A stretch of 64,000 nt of DNA from Paenibacillus sp. D2_2 (lineage in GTDB: Bacteria; Bacillota; Bacilli; Paenibacillales; Paenibacillaceae): the NCBI RefSeq assembly GCF_031199965.1, contig NZ_CP133605.1, positions 315,501-379,500 of the forward strand, in the 5' to 3' direction. Positions within the stretch are counted from its first letter, which is position 1. Every line of letters begins with the position of its first letter. The notes under the pieces are model-generated. The model was not told the DNA's origin and did not search any database. It saw only the letters and a program-made list of their open reading frames with translations. Below are positions 17,249-27,280 of this stretch, in pieces. The position numbers and the translations under genes are program-made.

Positions 17249-18608
17249 ATGCTAGATTTTAAAAAAGTGAATAGACGATTCGCGCTTGGTGGCTTGGGTC
17301 AAAACCTGGTGTATGCATTGATGTCTACAGGTTTTCTTTTTTACTTCACTGAGGCCGCCGGATTCTCTGCTGCAACAATTGGAACACTTCTATTGGTTGT
17401 CAGGATTTACGGATTAATTGCCGACCCCATTATTGCTGTCATTATAGAGAAGACGAATACAAGATGGGGAAATATAGGCCGTATATTACGGTGATTCCGC
17501 CCATTATTAGCTTACTGTTCGTGGCATTGTTCTTTAATCCATCCCTATCTCATGGTGCCCATCTAGTATATGTTTATGTGATTACTATACTTTTCTGGAC
17601 GGCGTATGCGTTTTTCGATATTTCCTTCTGGTCGATGGTTCCTTCTATTACGAAGGAAGAGGATAAGAGAATGAAGCTGCTGACGACTAGTAAATTTATG
17701 ATAATGATCGCTGCGTTTGGTCTTGGAATGGCACAAATGCCGTTGGTCAAATTGCTAGGTAACAACGATTACTCAAGAGGCTTCTTCCTAATAAGTATCA
17801 TCCTCGGTGTCATCTTTACAGCGTTAGGGCTCTTGCTCACACAAGCTTTGACTTTTATGAACCGAAATTCGGAGGATGTTGCTGCGAGAGCGGAGAGTAC
17901 TCAAGTGAAGGGCAAGGACATGGTCAAGTCGCTTCTTGCTAATAAACCGTTGATATCCGTCATTCTAGGTAAACTGTGCATCTATATCCCGGTTACGTTT
18001 AAAGGAAGCATTGCGATTTATTTCTATAAATATACCTTGGGCAACGATATTCTGGGCTCGTATGCTTCGATGATCTCACTGCCGGCTACTCTGCTGCTGG
18101 TGGCATTCGCACCGAAGCTGATCAAGAAATTTGGCGATAAGAAAGTAATGTTATTTATTATCATTGTGCATGCTGTACTGTCATTTGCCTATATCGTCAG
18201 CACAATGTCTCCGCCTTCTATGTTCTACTCGACGGACTTTCGAACGCAGCTATGGGGATCTATTCTTTGATTATTACGAACATGGTAGCTTCAGCAGTAG
18301 AGTATGGGGAGTGGAAGACAGGCGTAAGAATGGAGAGCATTATTTTCTCAACGAATACAATCAGTTCCAAGCTTGCTACAGGTCTCTCGGCTGCAATCGC
18401 TGGTTGGGTTCTGTCGGGTATTGGTTATGTATCGGGTGCTGAGCAAAGTGCGCAGACCTTGAATGCGCTGCATCAAATCATGGTATGGGTGCCTACAGTC
18501 GGTTGTATTCTGGGGGCTCTAATATATATGGGATATAAAATGAACTCCAAGATGTATTCCGAGATTTTGGCTGACTTAGAGAGTAGAAAGCAAAATGCAG
18601 GAGTGTGA
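17249..18608 (+). pseudogene. GPH-family sugar:cation symporter (two frame disruptions)
   Basis: Glycoside-pentoside-hexuronide symporter with twelve membrane segments. It begins MLDFKKVNRRFALGGLGQNL and carries the family motif ADPIIAVIIEKTNTRWG. Comparison with the intact paralogue at 24862-26220 shows one A missing near 17473 (GGGGAAATATAG against GGGGAAAATATAG) and one base missing near 18207. Repaired, it would be about 453 residues. It shares 188 consecutive identical bases with the paralogue near the 3' end. It follows AraC-GH39 and precedes GH3, so it probably imports the oligosaccharide those enzymes cut. Confidence 0.88.
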
Positions 18609-18616
18609 GCTAGTCA

Positions 18617-20275
18617 ATGATTAACACAGATATTTTGATGGAGAAACCATTCTATCTATCCGAGGGGCAGCGGAAGAAGGTTACTAATCAGATTGAACAA
18701 ATGTCTTTGCAGGATAAGGTAGGACAATTATTCTTCCTGGCGTATTATGGACAGTTCATGAGCGATGAGAATGTATTACAGATGGTACGGAATATACAGC
18801 CGGGCGGAATGATGCTACGGCCGACCCCACAGGCGAAAGCCGCAGAGATCATTGATCTGATCCAGGCTAACAGCCGGATTGCCCCATTCATTTCCGCGAA
18901 TCTGGAGAATGGAGTGAACGGTCTGGTGGAGGGCGGAGTCAGCTACGGAAGTCTGATGCAGCTCTCCGCGACAAATGACCCGCAGTTAGTTAACCTTGCT
19001 GCTAGTGATATAGGGAAGCAAAGCCGTGCTCTTGGAGCGAATATGGCCTTCGCTCCTGTAGTGGACCTTAACTATCATTGCTTGAACCCGATTACCGGCA
19101 CACGTGCGTTCGGTGAGGATGCTGAGCATGTTAAGGATATGGCTTTGAGCTTCTGTAAAGGGTTTATGGATAACGGTATCCAGCCGGTGATCAAGCATTT
19201 CCCTGGTGACGGCGTGGATGATCGAGATCAACATGTTCTCGCTTCTGTGAATAGTCTCCCCTTCGAGCAGTGGGAGGAGAGCTATGGAGCAGTCTACAAG
19301 GAACTTATTGATCAGGGAGTTCCTTGCGTGATGGCCGGTCATATTCTGCTTCCGGCCTTTGAGAGAATGGTTCAGCCGGGCATTAATGATCAAGAACTGC
19401 TGCCTGCGACATTATCCAGGCATTTATTGAAAGGTCTATTACGGGATCGTTTAGGTTTCAATGGCTTGATTATTACGGATGCCTCGGGTATGTGTGGATT
19501 TACTAGTTTTGCTACGAGACAAGAGACGATGGTCAATGCGATAAATGCGGGTTGCGATATGCTGCTGTTCACAAAGGATCTGGAGGAGGATTATTCAGCC
19601 GTTCTGCAAGCGGTGATGCGCGGTGTAATTTCGAATGACCGATTAAATGAAGCATTAGTGCGTATTCTGGGCATGAAGGAGAGCATAAATACGAAGATGG
19701 TTGCTGAGATTGAACTGTCGCCATCTGTACACCTAGTGGAGCGGGTCTTCGATCAATCAATTACATTGGTGAAGGACAACGATCGAATTCTACCTATTAA
19801 CACGGAAACCTATCACAAAATACTGCTGATCTCGCTTGGAAATGAGGACAAGAGCGGTGATATTTTAGCCAAAGAGCTTGAAATGAAGGGCTTCCAGGTT
19901 ACAGTGTTCGATACAAAGAAAATGGATCTCAGCCTTATATTTGGTAAGGTAGCGGATTTGAGAGCCAATTATGATTTGGTTATTTACGCTTGCGACTATC
20001 AGGTCAAGAGCAATCAGACCTCGAACCGTATCGAGTGGGGGATGCCTGCGGGGCAGTATATGCCTTGGTTCGTGAAGGAACTTCCGGTGATCATGATCTC
20101 GTTCGGCAACCCGTACCATCTTTACGATGCACCGCGGATTCCGACTTATATCAATGCCTATAGTAATGCAGACAAGAATATCGAGATGGTCGTCAAGAAG
20201 CTGGTTGGCGAGAGTGAATTCAAAGGGGTTAGTCCTGTTGATGCTTTCTGCGGGATGTTTGATACAAGATGCTAG
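18617..20275 (+). CDS. GH3 glycosidase or phosphorylase with NagZ-type His/Asp site
   Basis: A 552-residue cytoplasmic GH3 enzyme without signal peptide. The N-terminal barrel carries KHFPGDG at 193-199 followed by D204-Q-H206. This matches the DxH acid/base dyad of the NagZ subgroup rather than the glutamate of most beta-glucosidases. The nucleophile is D288 in IITDASG. A C-terminal alpha/beta domain follows. NagZ-type GH3 enzymes include beta-N-acetylhexosaminidases and some reported phosphorylases. It overlaps the next gene, beta-phosphoglucomutase, by seven bases, so the two are coupled. That pairing makes phosphorolysis an attractive alternative to hydrolysis; this is inference. Confidence 0.85.
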   Translation: MINTDILMEKPFYLSEGQRKKVTNQIEQMSLQDKVGQLFFLAYYGQFMSDENVLQMVRNIQPGGMMLRPTPQAKAAEIIDLIQANSRIAPFISANLENGVNGLVEGGVSYGSLMQLSATNDPQLVNLAASDIGKQSRALGANMAFAPVVDLNYHCLNPITGTRAFGEDAEHVKDMALSFCKGFMDNGIQPVIKHFPGDGVDDRDQHVLASVNSLPFEQWEESYGAVYKELIDQGVPCVMAGHILLPAFERMVQPGINDQELLPATLSRHLLKGLLRDRLGFNGLIITDASGMCGFTSFATRQETMVNAINAGCDMLLFTKDLEEDYSAVLQAVMRGVISNDRLNEALVRILGMKESINTKMVAEIELSPSVHLVERVFDQSITLVKDNDRILPINTETYHKILLISLGNEDKSGDILAKELEMKGFQVTVFDTKKMDLSLIFGKVADLRANYDLVIYACDYQVKSNQTSNRIEWGMPAGQYMPWFVKELPVIMISFGNPYHLYDAPRIPTYINAYSNADKNIEMVVKKLVGESEFKGVSPVDAFCGMFDTRC

Positions 20276-20918
20276 AGATTAAGGGCATTATATTTGATCT
20301 GGACGGAGTGATTACGGATACGGCGGAATTTCACTTCTTGGCCTGGAAACAGCTTGGCGAAGAATTGGGGATTCTGGTGAACCGGGAGCTTAATGAGCAT
20401 CTGAAGGGTATTTCCCGCATGGAGTCCTTGGAGAGGATATTGGAGTCAGGAGATAAGGCAAACTCTTATACCATGGATGAGAAAATAGAGCTGGCCGCTC
20501 GAAAGAATGGGTACTATCTGCAATTGATCAGTTCCATTACTCCTAAGGATATCCTCCCGGGGTGGAGTCCCTCTTGCAGGAGCTGAGGCAAGCCGATATT
20601 CGCACAGGTCTGGCCTCGGCCAGCCATAATGCACCGTTTATATTGGATAAGTTAGGGCTCCGCCATTATTTTGATGTTATTGTTGACCCGGGTACGCTTC
20701 AGAATGGCAAGCCAGACCCAGAGATTTTCCTGACCGCGGCTAAACTGCTACAGCTCTCTCCAGATAACTGCGTCGGCATCGAAGATGCCGCAGCTGGAGT
20801 GGAGGCGATCAATCGGGCAGACATGTATTCGATCGGTGTTGGCGATCCAATCATTTTGTCACATGCGGATTATGTAGTGAAGTGCTTGTTGGAACTGCGT
20901 CTGCAAGACTTGAGCTAG
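20269..20918 (+). pseudogene. pgmB: Beta-phosphoglucomutase, HAD family (one frameshift)
   Basis: Converts beta-glucose 1-phosphate to glucose 6-phosphate. The HAD nucleophile motif FDLDGVITDT places D10 and the acid/base D12 as in known beta-PGM. The cap-domain signature LKGISRMESLERIL is also present. Later motifs are TGLASASHNA (motif II serine), GKPDPEIFL (motif III lysine) and GIEDAAAGVEA (motif IV). The frame breaks near 20559, where GGGG should be GGGGG; restored, it reads ILPGVESLLQELRQADIRTG. Length after repair is about 216 residues, normal. It overlaps the GH3 gene by seven bases. Confidence 0.88.
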
Positions 20919-20940
20919 ATTCTTAAGAGAAGAATAATGA

Positions 20941-20975
20941 GAAGATGACTTCCTGGATAGGGGTCATCTTTTTTA
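20941..20975 (+). terminator. Terminator after pgmB
   Basis: Stem AAGATGAC/GTCATCTT followed by TTTT. It closes the symporter-GH3-pgmB unit. Confidence 0.8.
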
Positions 20976-21067
20976 TTGTGGTAAATTCAGAAGGTTTACA
21001 TGAACGATGAACTCGATTATTTTGTTGATAAGCCGATAGTTAGGCAGATGCATAGGAGGAGAAGCAA

Positions 21068-22177
21068 TTGACTGTATTCTTATACCCCGATTTGATGCGG
21101 AACATTTGGGAAATAACGAATAATCAACCTTTAAATAATTATGATTCGAATGATCTTAATAAGAGTTATCCCATGAGTGTTCTCCATACTAAGGGTGATG
21201 AAGAATATATCATGAGCTTGAATGCTCCGTTTTGTATAACCTTGATGGACAGTGGTCTTTATAACAAAAAGAAGTTGTTCACTTATGATCTTCTTGGAGA
21301 TGATAATAATTTCCGAATCGAAAAAAATATGAAGTCGATCAAAGAGGTAGTAGAAGAGAATAACCATTTCCATAAGCATGACTATTTTGAATTGATGTAC
21401 GTATTGGAAGGTGAAGTAGAACAACGTATTGAAGGCGGACATTATCTATATAAAAAAGGACACGCTAGTCTGTTGAATCGTAATACCCGCCATTTGGAGA
21501 TATTTGGACAGAATTATTTGCTGATCTTTCTATGTTTTTCAAAAGATTTTATACGGAGATTAATAGATGTCAATGCAAAAGGGAACATGGTAAGCGAAGT
21601 ATATCAGTTTTTTGCCCAGAATTTAGAAGATCAAGCGCAGTATCAAAAGGACTATCTCAATTTTGCCCCTGTGATTTCTGAAAAAGAACAGTCTGAAACG
21701 GCAGAGGTCCTTAAGTCCATCGTACAGGAATTATTAAATAAGCAAATTGGTTATACGTATGTAGTACAAGGACTTCTTAATCGTTTTTTGTGGTATCTCC
21801 AAAATACTGAATATCATAGTGTCTCACATATAAAACTAGATTCTCCAGCCGAAGGGGTTCTATTTGAAAAAATAACAAGATACATGGAGCAACAAGAAGG
21901 CAGGGTAACTCGTGCTGAACTCGCCGAATATCTGTCTTACAATGGCGATTATATTAATAGAATCATCAAAAAGCATACTTGTATGAACATATCCGAGTAC
22001 AACCAAATGATTTGTCTCAAAAAAGCGGAGCAAATGCTTATCGACACAAATCTCAGTATTACAAGCATCATATCTTCTTTAGGTTTTGAAAATCGAACCC
22101 ATTTCTATAAGTTATTTAGCAATAAACATGGGATGACCCCGTTAGAATATCGTAAAAGGAAACGTAGAATCCGTTAG
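21068..22177 (+). CDS. AraC-family transcriptional regulator with cupin domain
   Basis: A 369-residue regulator. The cupin-like sensor carries NHFHKHDYFELMYVLEGEVE at about residues 98-117. The C-terminal AraC HTH includes LAEYLSYNGDYINRIIKKH and ends HGMTPLEYRKRKRRIR. The start is TTG 21068, preceded by AGGAGGAGAAGCA; no ATG lies near that site. Codon use is more AT-rich than in the AraC-GH39 gene, as it is in the GH2 gene that follows. It probably controls GH2 and the second GPH symporter. Confidence 0.88.
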   Translation: MTVFLYPDLMRNIWEITNNQPLNNYDSNDLNKSYPMSVLHTKGDEEYIMSLNAPFCITLMDSGLYNKKKLFTYDLLGDDNNFRIEKNMKSIKEVVEENNHFHKHDYFELMYVLEGEVEQRIEGGHYLYKKGHASLLNRNTRHLEIFGQNYLLIFLCFSKDFIRRLIDVNAKGNMVSEVYQFFAQNLEDQAQYQKDYLNFAPVISEKEQSETAEVLKSIVQELLNKQIGYTYVVQGLLNRFLWYLQNTEYHSVSHIKLDSPAEGVLFEKITRYMEQQEGRVTRAELAEYLSYNGDYINRIIKKHTCMNISEYNQMICLKKAEQMLIDTNLSITSIISSLGFENRTHFYKLFSNKHGMTPLEYRKRKRRIR

Positions 22178-22296
22178 AAACTGGATAGTCTGATCAGGAT
22201 ACAGTTTCAAATGTTAATACTTATCTAAGTTAATGTGTCCATTACTTCAATGGGTTACTATGATCAGTAGAATGTGGAGAGAAAGGTGATGGACAC

Positions 22297-24736
22297 GTGA
22301 TCAGACATTCATTTAACGACAATTGGTATGTTGTCCCTAAGGAAAGTTATTTCTCGGGAGTGTTAGGAACTTCAGAACAACCGAAAGAGGTTACTTTACC
22401 TCACGATGCGATGATTGAACAGAAAAGAAGAAGCAATACTGCAAGCGGCAGTGCTACTGGTTATTTTCCTGATGGCGTCTACAAATATTCGAAGAAATTT
22501 ATTGTACCACCAGAATATAAGAACAAGCGGATTACTATTGAGTTTGAAGGCGTATACACGAACGCAAGGGTCTACATCAATGGCGATTTTGCAGGACAAT
22601 GCCCATATGGCTATTCCAACTTTTATGTAAAAGCTGACCAATTCCTTAAGTATGGAGCAGAGAATGAAATTGAAGTGGTAGCTGGTACTTATAATGATTC
22701 CCGTTGGTATTCTGGAGCAGGAATCTATAGAAACACAAAAATTATGGTAGCTAATCTTGTGCATATCTTGTTTGACGGAGTGAAAATCTCTACTACCGAT
22801 ATCGATTCCAATCGTGCAGTAGTCACTTTGTCAACGGTTATAGAAAATGAAGGATTCCATCCTCAAGCGACCAATGTCTTGACTGAAATTATAGATGCGG
22901 AAGGAAACGTAGTTGCTAGTGATAAAGCTCCCATAACTCTATTTGCGGGTAAGAAAGAAATATTGCGCCAACGTGTATATGTTAAGCAGCCTATACTTTG
23001 GAGTGTGGAACAACCGTATCTTTATAGATGTAAGACTACCGTTATTGCAGGGGAAGAAGTGTTAGATGAGGAACTCACCACTTTTGGTATTCGTTCTCTT
23101 ACAATCGATCCGGACAAAGGGCTTTGTATAAACGGAGAAACGGTAAAATTACGTGGGGCTTGTATCCATCATGACAATGGTGTGATTGGGGCTGCATCCA
23201 TTGACCGTGCTGTTGAACGTCGTGTTGAAATTTTGAAGGAAGCGGGTTTTAATGCGATCCGCAGTGCACATCATCCTATAAGCAAGGCTTTTCTGGATGC
23301 ATGTGATCGTCAAGGAATGTTGGTGATGGACGAGGCCTTTGACATGTGGACCAATTCTAAATCTTACTATGATTACTCGCTTAACTTCCCTACATGGTGG
23401 GAACAAGATGTCCAAGCGATGGTGGACAAAAATTATAATCATCCTAGTGTAATTTTATATTCACTGGGTAATGAGATCCCAGAGTCAGGCAGTGCAATGG
23501 GTGCTTCATGGGGGAGAAAAATCGCAGAGAAAGTTCGTTCGATTGATAATACTAGATTTGTAATGATTTCAACAAATGGACTTCATTCCGTGATGGACAA
23601 GCTGTTGAAGATGAAACCTGGCAGACCATTCGAATAGCAGCGAGAGTAAGGATGAGAAGACCAGTTTCATGAATGCCGATCTTATTAAGGAAATGAATGA
23701 GATTATTATTAGCGATATGGTGGGCAACGCAACAGCGGAGTCATTTGCGGCTGTGGATATTGCTGGCTACAACTACATGGATGCGCGCTATTTGGTGGAT
23801 AAGGAAAAATACCCAAATCGTATCATTTGCGGCAGTGAGACCTTCCCAGGAAATATTGATAACAATTGGGGACTTGTGAAGAGGCACAGTCATATTATTG
23901 GCGACTTTACATGGACGGGTTGGGATTATCTTGGGGAAGCAGGTGTAGGAAAGGTTCTGTATGACATTCCGAATCTAGGGAAATATGACAGTCCGTTCCC
24001 ATGGTTAACGGCATGGTGCGGGGACATAGACCTTATTGGGAATCGGCGTCCAATATCGTATTATAGGGAGATTGTATTTGGTTTACGTAGTAAACCTTAT
24101 ATTGCGGTTCATCGGCCAGAATTCTATGGCAAAGAGCAACTTAAGACGAACTGGAGCTGGAGCGATTCCGTCTCTAGTTGGACGTGGACAGGTTATGAGG
24201 GGAAACCGATCAAGGTAGAGGTTTACTCTGATGCCGACGAAGTTGAGCTTCTGGTTAACGGTCAATCCGTAGGGAAGGCCGAAACTGGTGAAACCAACCG
24301 ATTTATGGCCGTCTTCGACACGATCTATGAAGCTGGTGAAATTGTAGCTATCGCGTATACGGATAACAAGGAAATCGGACGTACCGTATTGCACTCTGCA
24401 AGTGGTGCTGTACTGCTAGATGTGGATGTAGATCGGACAGAGATCGTAGCGAACGATAAAGACCTTTCTTTCATTACGATTACCCTTGTGGACCAAGAAG
24501 GGAATTTGTACAACACTGCCGATCGCAAAGTTTCTGTAAGGGTAGAAGGGGCGGGAATGCTTCAGGGATTTGGGAGCGCTGATCCTAAGTCGGATGAGGA
24601 ATTCTTTGCTACAGAACGAACAACCTTTGACGGCAAGGTGTTAGCAGTGATTCGACCTACATCAGTGGGGACGATTGCGGTGACAGTGTCTGCTGAGGGT
24701 TGCGCTTCGAAGAGTGTGAAGATTGAGGCACGTTAA
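22297..24736 (+). pseudogene. GH2 beta-galactosidase/beta-glucuronidase-type enzyme (one frameshift)
   Basis: Cytoplasmic GH2 enzyme of about 813 residues. The sugar-binding jelly-roll comes first (YFPDGVYKYSKKFIVPPEYK), then the Ig-like domain, then the barrel. The acid/base glutamate is E393 in SLGNEIPESG. The nucleophile is the glutamate in CGSETFPG near 23837. A C-terminal DUF4982/Ig-like region follows. The frame shifts by +1 near 23611, at an A run in AAGATGAAACC; dropping one A joins LLKMNLADHSNSSESKDEK in frame. The start is GTG 22297 behind GAGAAAGGTG. GH2 members cover beta-galactosides, beta-glucuronides and beta-mannosides, so the substrate is open. Confidence 0.87.
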
Positions 24737-24748
24737 TTCAAATGACAC

Positions 24749-24776
24749 GGCTAGAGGGTCTAAAGACTCTCTAGCC
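24749..24776 (+). terminator. Hairpin after the GH2 gene
   Basis: Near-perfect stem GGCTAGAG/CTCTAGCC extended inward by GTCT/AGAC, followed by ATAAAATAAC. It is strong but lacks a good T-run, so it is a probable terminator or 3' stabiliser. Confidence 0.55.
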
Positions 24777-24826
24777 ATAAAATAACGAAATAGTACAGTC
24801 GTATAGAATACGGCTTTAAGATCAAA

Positions 24827-24840
24827 TGATAGCGCTTACA
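24827..24840 (+). promoter_or_regulatory. Catabolite-responsive element (cre) upstream of the GPH symporter
   Basis: TGATAGCGCTTACA matches the cre consensus TGWNANCGNTNWCA at every fixed position. It ends 21 bases before the symporter ATG, downstream of the likely promoter, where CcpA binding normally represses. Glucose repression of the symporter follows by inference. Confidence 0.7.
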
Positions 24841-24861
24841 TTATTGAAGGGGGTCACACAT

Positions 24862-26220
24862 ATGGACTTCAAAAAGGTGAACAGACGATTCGCGCTTGGT
24901 GGCTTGGGTCAAAATCTGGTGTATGCACTGATGTCTTCAGGTTTTCTATTTTATTTCACTGAGGCTGCAGGGTTCTCTGCTGGAACAATCGGAACTCTTC
25001 TATTGGTGGTCAGGATTTATGGATTAATTGCCGATCCTATTATTGCCGTCATTATCGAGAAGACGAATACAAGATGGGGAAAATATAGGCCATATATCAC
25101 GGTCATTCCGCCGATCATCAGCTTACTGTTCGTGGCATTGTTCTTTAATCCATCACTATCCCACGGTGCACATCTGGTATATATCTATGTGATTACTATC
25201 CTGTTCTGGACAGCGTATGCCTTCTTCGACATTTCATACTGGTCGATGGTTCCTTCGATTACGAAGGAAGAGGATAAGAGAATGAAGCTACTGACAACGA
25301 CTAAATTCATGATTATGATCGCTGCGTTTGGTCTCGGTATGGCACAAATGCCGTTAGTCAAATTGCTCGGTAATAATGATTACGCAAGAGGTTTCTTTCT
25401 TATAAGCATTATCCTCGCTGTCATCTTTACCGTGTTAGGGCTCTTGCTTGCACAAGCTTTGACTTTCATGAACCAAAATTCGGGGGACGTTGCTGCGAGG
25501 GCAGTGGACAATAAAGTGAAGGGCAAGGACATGGTTAAGTCACTTCTTGCTAATACACCATTGATTGCCGTCATTCTAGGCAAACTGTGTATTTACATCC
25601 CGGTTACACTCAAAGGAAGCATTGCGATTTATTTCTATAAATATGCCTTGGGTAACGATATTCTGGGCTCGTATGCTTCGATGATTTCCTTACCAGTCAC
25701 CCTGCTGCTGGTGGCATTTGCACCGAAGCTGATCAAGAAATTCGGCGACAAGAAAGTGATGCTGGCTATTATTATTGTGCACGCCGTACTGTCATTTGCC
25801 TATATCGTCAGTACAGATACTTCCACCTTCTATGTTCTTCTCGACGGACTTTCGAATGCGGCTATGGGGATCTATTCCTTGATTATTACGAACATGGTAG
25901 CTTCAGCAGTAGAGTACGGGGAGTGGAAGACAGGCGTAAGAATGGAGAGCATTATTTTCTCTACTCATACGATCAGTTCCAAGCTTGCTACAGGCCTCTC
26001 GGCTGCAATCGCTGGTTGGGTTCTGTCGGGTATTGGTTATGTATCGGGTGCTGAGCAAAGTGCGCAGACCTTGAATGCGCTGCATCAAATCATGGTATGG
26101 GTGCCTACAGTCGGTTGTATTCTGGGGGCTCTAATATATATGGGATATAAAATGAACTCCAAGATGTATTCCGAGATTTTGGCCGATTTAGAGAACAGAA
26201 AGCAGAATACAGTAGCATAA
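24862..26220 (+). CDS. GPH-family sugar:cation symporter (intact paralogue)
   Basis: A 452-residue cytoplasmic-membrane symporter with twelve predicted segments. It begins MDFKKVNRRFALGGLGQNLV and carries ADPIIAVIIEKTNTRWGKYRP, the GPH signature after helix 2. I chose ATG 24862 because GAAGGGGG precedes it and the paralogue at 17249 starts at the same residue. The family imports melibiose, lactose, xylosides or glucuronides with Na+ or H+. It follows the GH2 gene and carries its own cre site. The 188 bases at 25996-26183 are identical to the broken paralogue, while upstream parts differ every 10-20 bases. Confidence 0.92.
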   Translation: MDFKKVNRRFALGGLGQNLVYALMSSGFLFYFTEAAGFSAGTIGTLLLVVRIYGLIADPIIAVIIEKTNTRWGKYRPYITVIPPIISLLFVALFFNPSLSHGAHLVYIYVITILFWTAYAFFDISYWSMVPSITKEEDKRMKLLTTTKFMIMIAAFGLGMAQMPLVKLLGNNDYARGFFLISIILAVIFTVLGLLLAQALTFMNQNSGDVAARAVDNKVKGKDMVKSLLANTPLIAVILGKLCIYIPVTLKGSIAIYFYKYALGNDILGSYASMISLPVTLLLVAFAPKLIKKFGDKKVMLAIIIVHAVLSFAYIVSTDTSTFYVLLDGLSNAAMGIYSLIITNMVASAVEYGEWKTGVRMESIIFSTHTISSKLATGLSAAIAGWVLSGIGYVSGAEQSAQTLNALHQIMVWVPTVGCILGALIYMGYKMNSKMYSEILADLENRKQNTVA

Positions 26221-26254
26221 GTCATTTGTCGTCCTTATACTGCTTGTTATCGGA

Positions 26255-26282
26255 GCCGATGCTTTACGCATCGGCTTTTTTC
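26255..26282 (+). terminator. Rho-independent terminator after the GPH symporter
   Basis: Perfect 8-bp stem GCCGATGC/GCATCGGC with loop TTTAC, followed by TTTTTT. Confidence 0.9.
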
Positions 26283-26459
26283 GTTCTAAATCATGCAAGT
26301 TTATCAATGTTTTACATGGATTTGACGAACCGCTAACATTTCGATTGTAAACTGAAGCTGTTAACTCATAGTAAATTCATATTTACTCTTGATTAATAAA
26401 TGATGATAAGCGTTCAGGGTAACAATCCTTACGCTAAATTTTATAAAGAGGTGACGAAT

Positions 26460-27266
26460 ATGCAGCGAGTAATTGCTTTGGAAGGTGCGCATAATTTTCG
26501 AGATATGGGTGGCTATGAGACTACGGATGGCCGTAAAGTAAAGTATGGAGTGTTTTACCGTTCTGATGAATTGTCAGGGTTGTCTCCAAAAGACATAGAG
26601 ATGCTGAAAAGCTTGAACATTAAGACAATATTCGATTATCGCAGTAATCAGGAAGCACAGCTTAAGCCGGACCCAACTCTCCCCAATGTGATCTATGAGC
26701 TGCAACCTGCTATCGCGGAGGATCAACATCATCGAATGAATATGTCATTTGGGCCTGAAGGCGAAGAGAAGCAAGGGAATTTCCTTGAAAGCCTGGCTCA
26801 AAATGATTTCTTCAAAACTTTCCGCGCTGATGCATATATGCGGGAATTGTATAGTAAGCTGCCGTTGAACAATGCTTCGTACAAACGCTTGATGGAAATC
26901 ATTCAAATGCCAGAACATTTGGGTATTCTGCATCATTGCACTGCAGGCAAGGATAGAACGGGAGTTGGGGCAGCACTCATACTGCTTGTGCTTGGCGTAT
27001 CAGAACAGGCGGTAATGGAAGATTATCTCTTAACTAATGAGACGATGAGAGACTTCAATCAGAAATTATTAGGACAAATCGCTGAACATGCCAATGATGC
27101 GGTATTGAACAACTTTAGTCATCTGCTTGATGTTAAGGAAGAACTTATGGAAGCCGTCTTCAGAACGATTAAAGAGAATTATGGAACCTATGACGCTTAT
27201 TTCGCAGAGGAGTTCGGTTTGACTGAAGAGAAGCGAGAGCTCCTCAAAGCTAATAGTCTACAATAG
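26460..27266 (+). CDS. Tyrosine-protein phosphatase, Y_phosphatase3 type
   Basis: A 268-residue phosphatase. The P-loop HHCTAGKDRTGVG carries the catalytic C160 and R166 of HCxxGKDRTG. The N-terminal NFRDMGGYETTDGRKVKYG and FYRSDELSGLS are typical of this bacterial family, which has tyrosine, serine and some phosphoinositide phosphatases. I chose ATG 26460 because AAAGAGGTGA precedes it; the open frame from 26400 has no ribosome binding site. It lies 14 bases before a TetR gene and is probably co-transcribed with it. The target is unknown. Confidence 0.9.
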   Translation: MQRVIALEGAHNFRDMGGYETTDGRKVKYGVFYRSDELSGLSPKDIEMLKSLNIKTIFDYRSNQEAQLKPDPTLPNVIYELQPAIAEDQHHRMNMSFGPEGEEKQGNFLESLAQNDFFKTFRADAYMRELYSKLPLNNASYKRLMEIIQMPEHLGILHHCTAGKDRTGVGAALILLVLGVSEQAVMEDYLLTNETMRDFNQKLLGQIAEHANDAVLNNFSHLLDVKEELMEAVFRTIKENYGTYDAYFAEEFGLTEEKRELLKANSLQ

Positions 27267-27280
27267 AGTAGGGGAATCGG

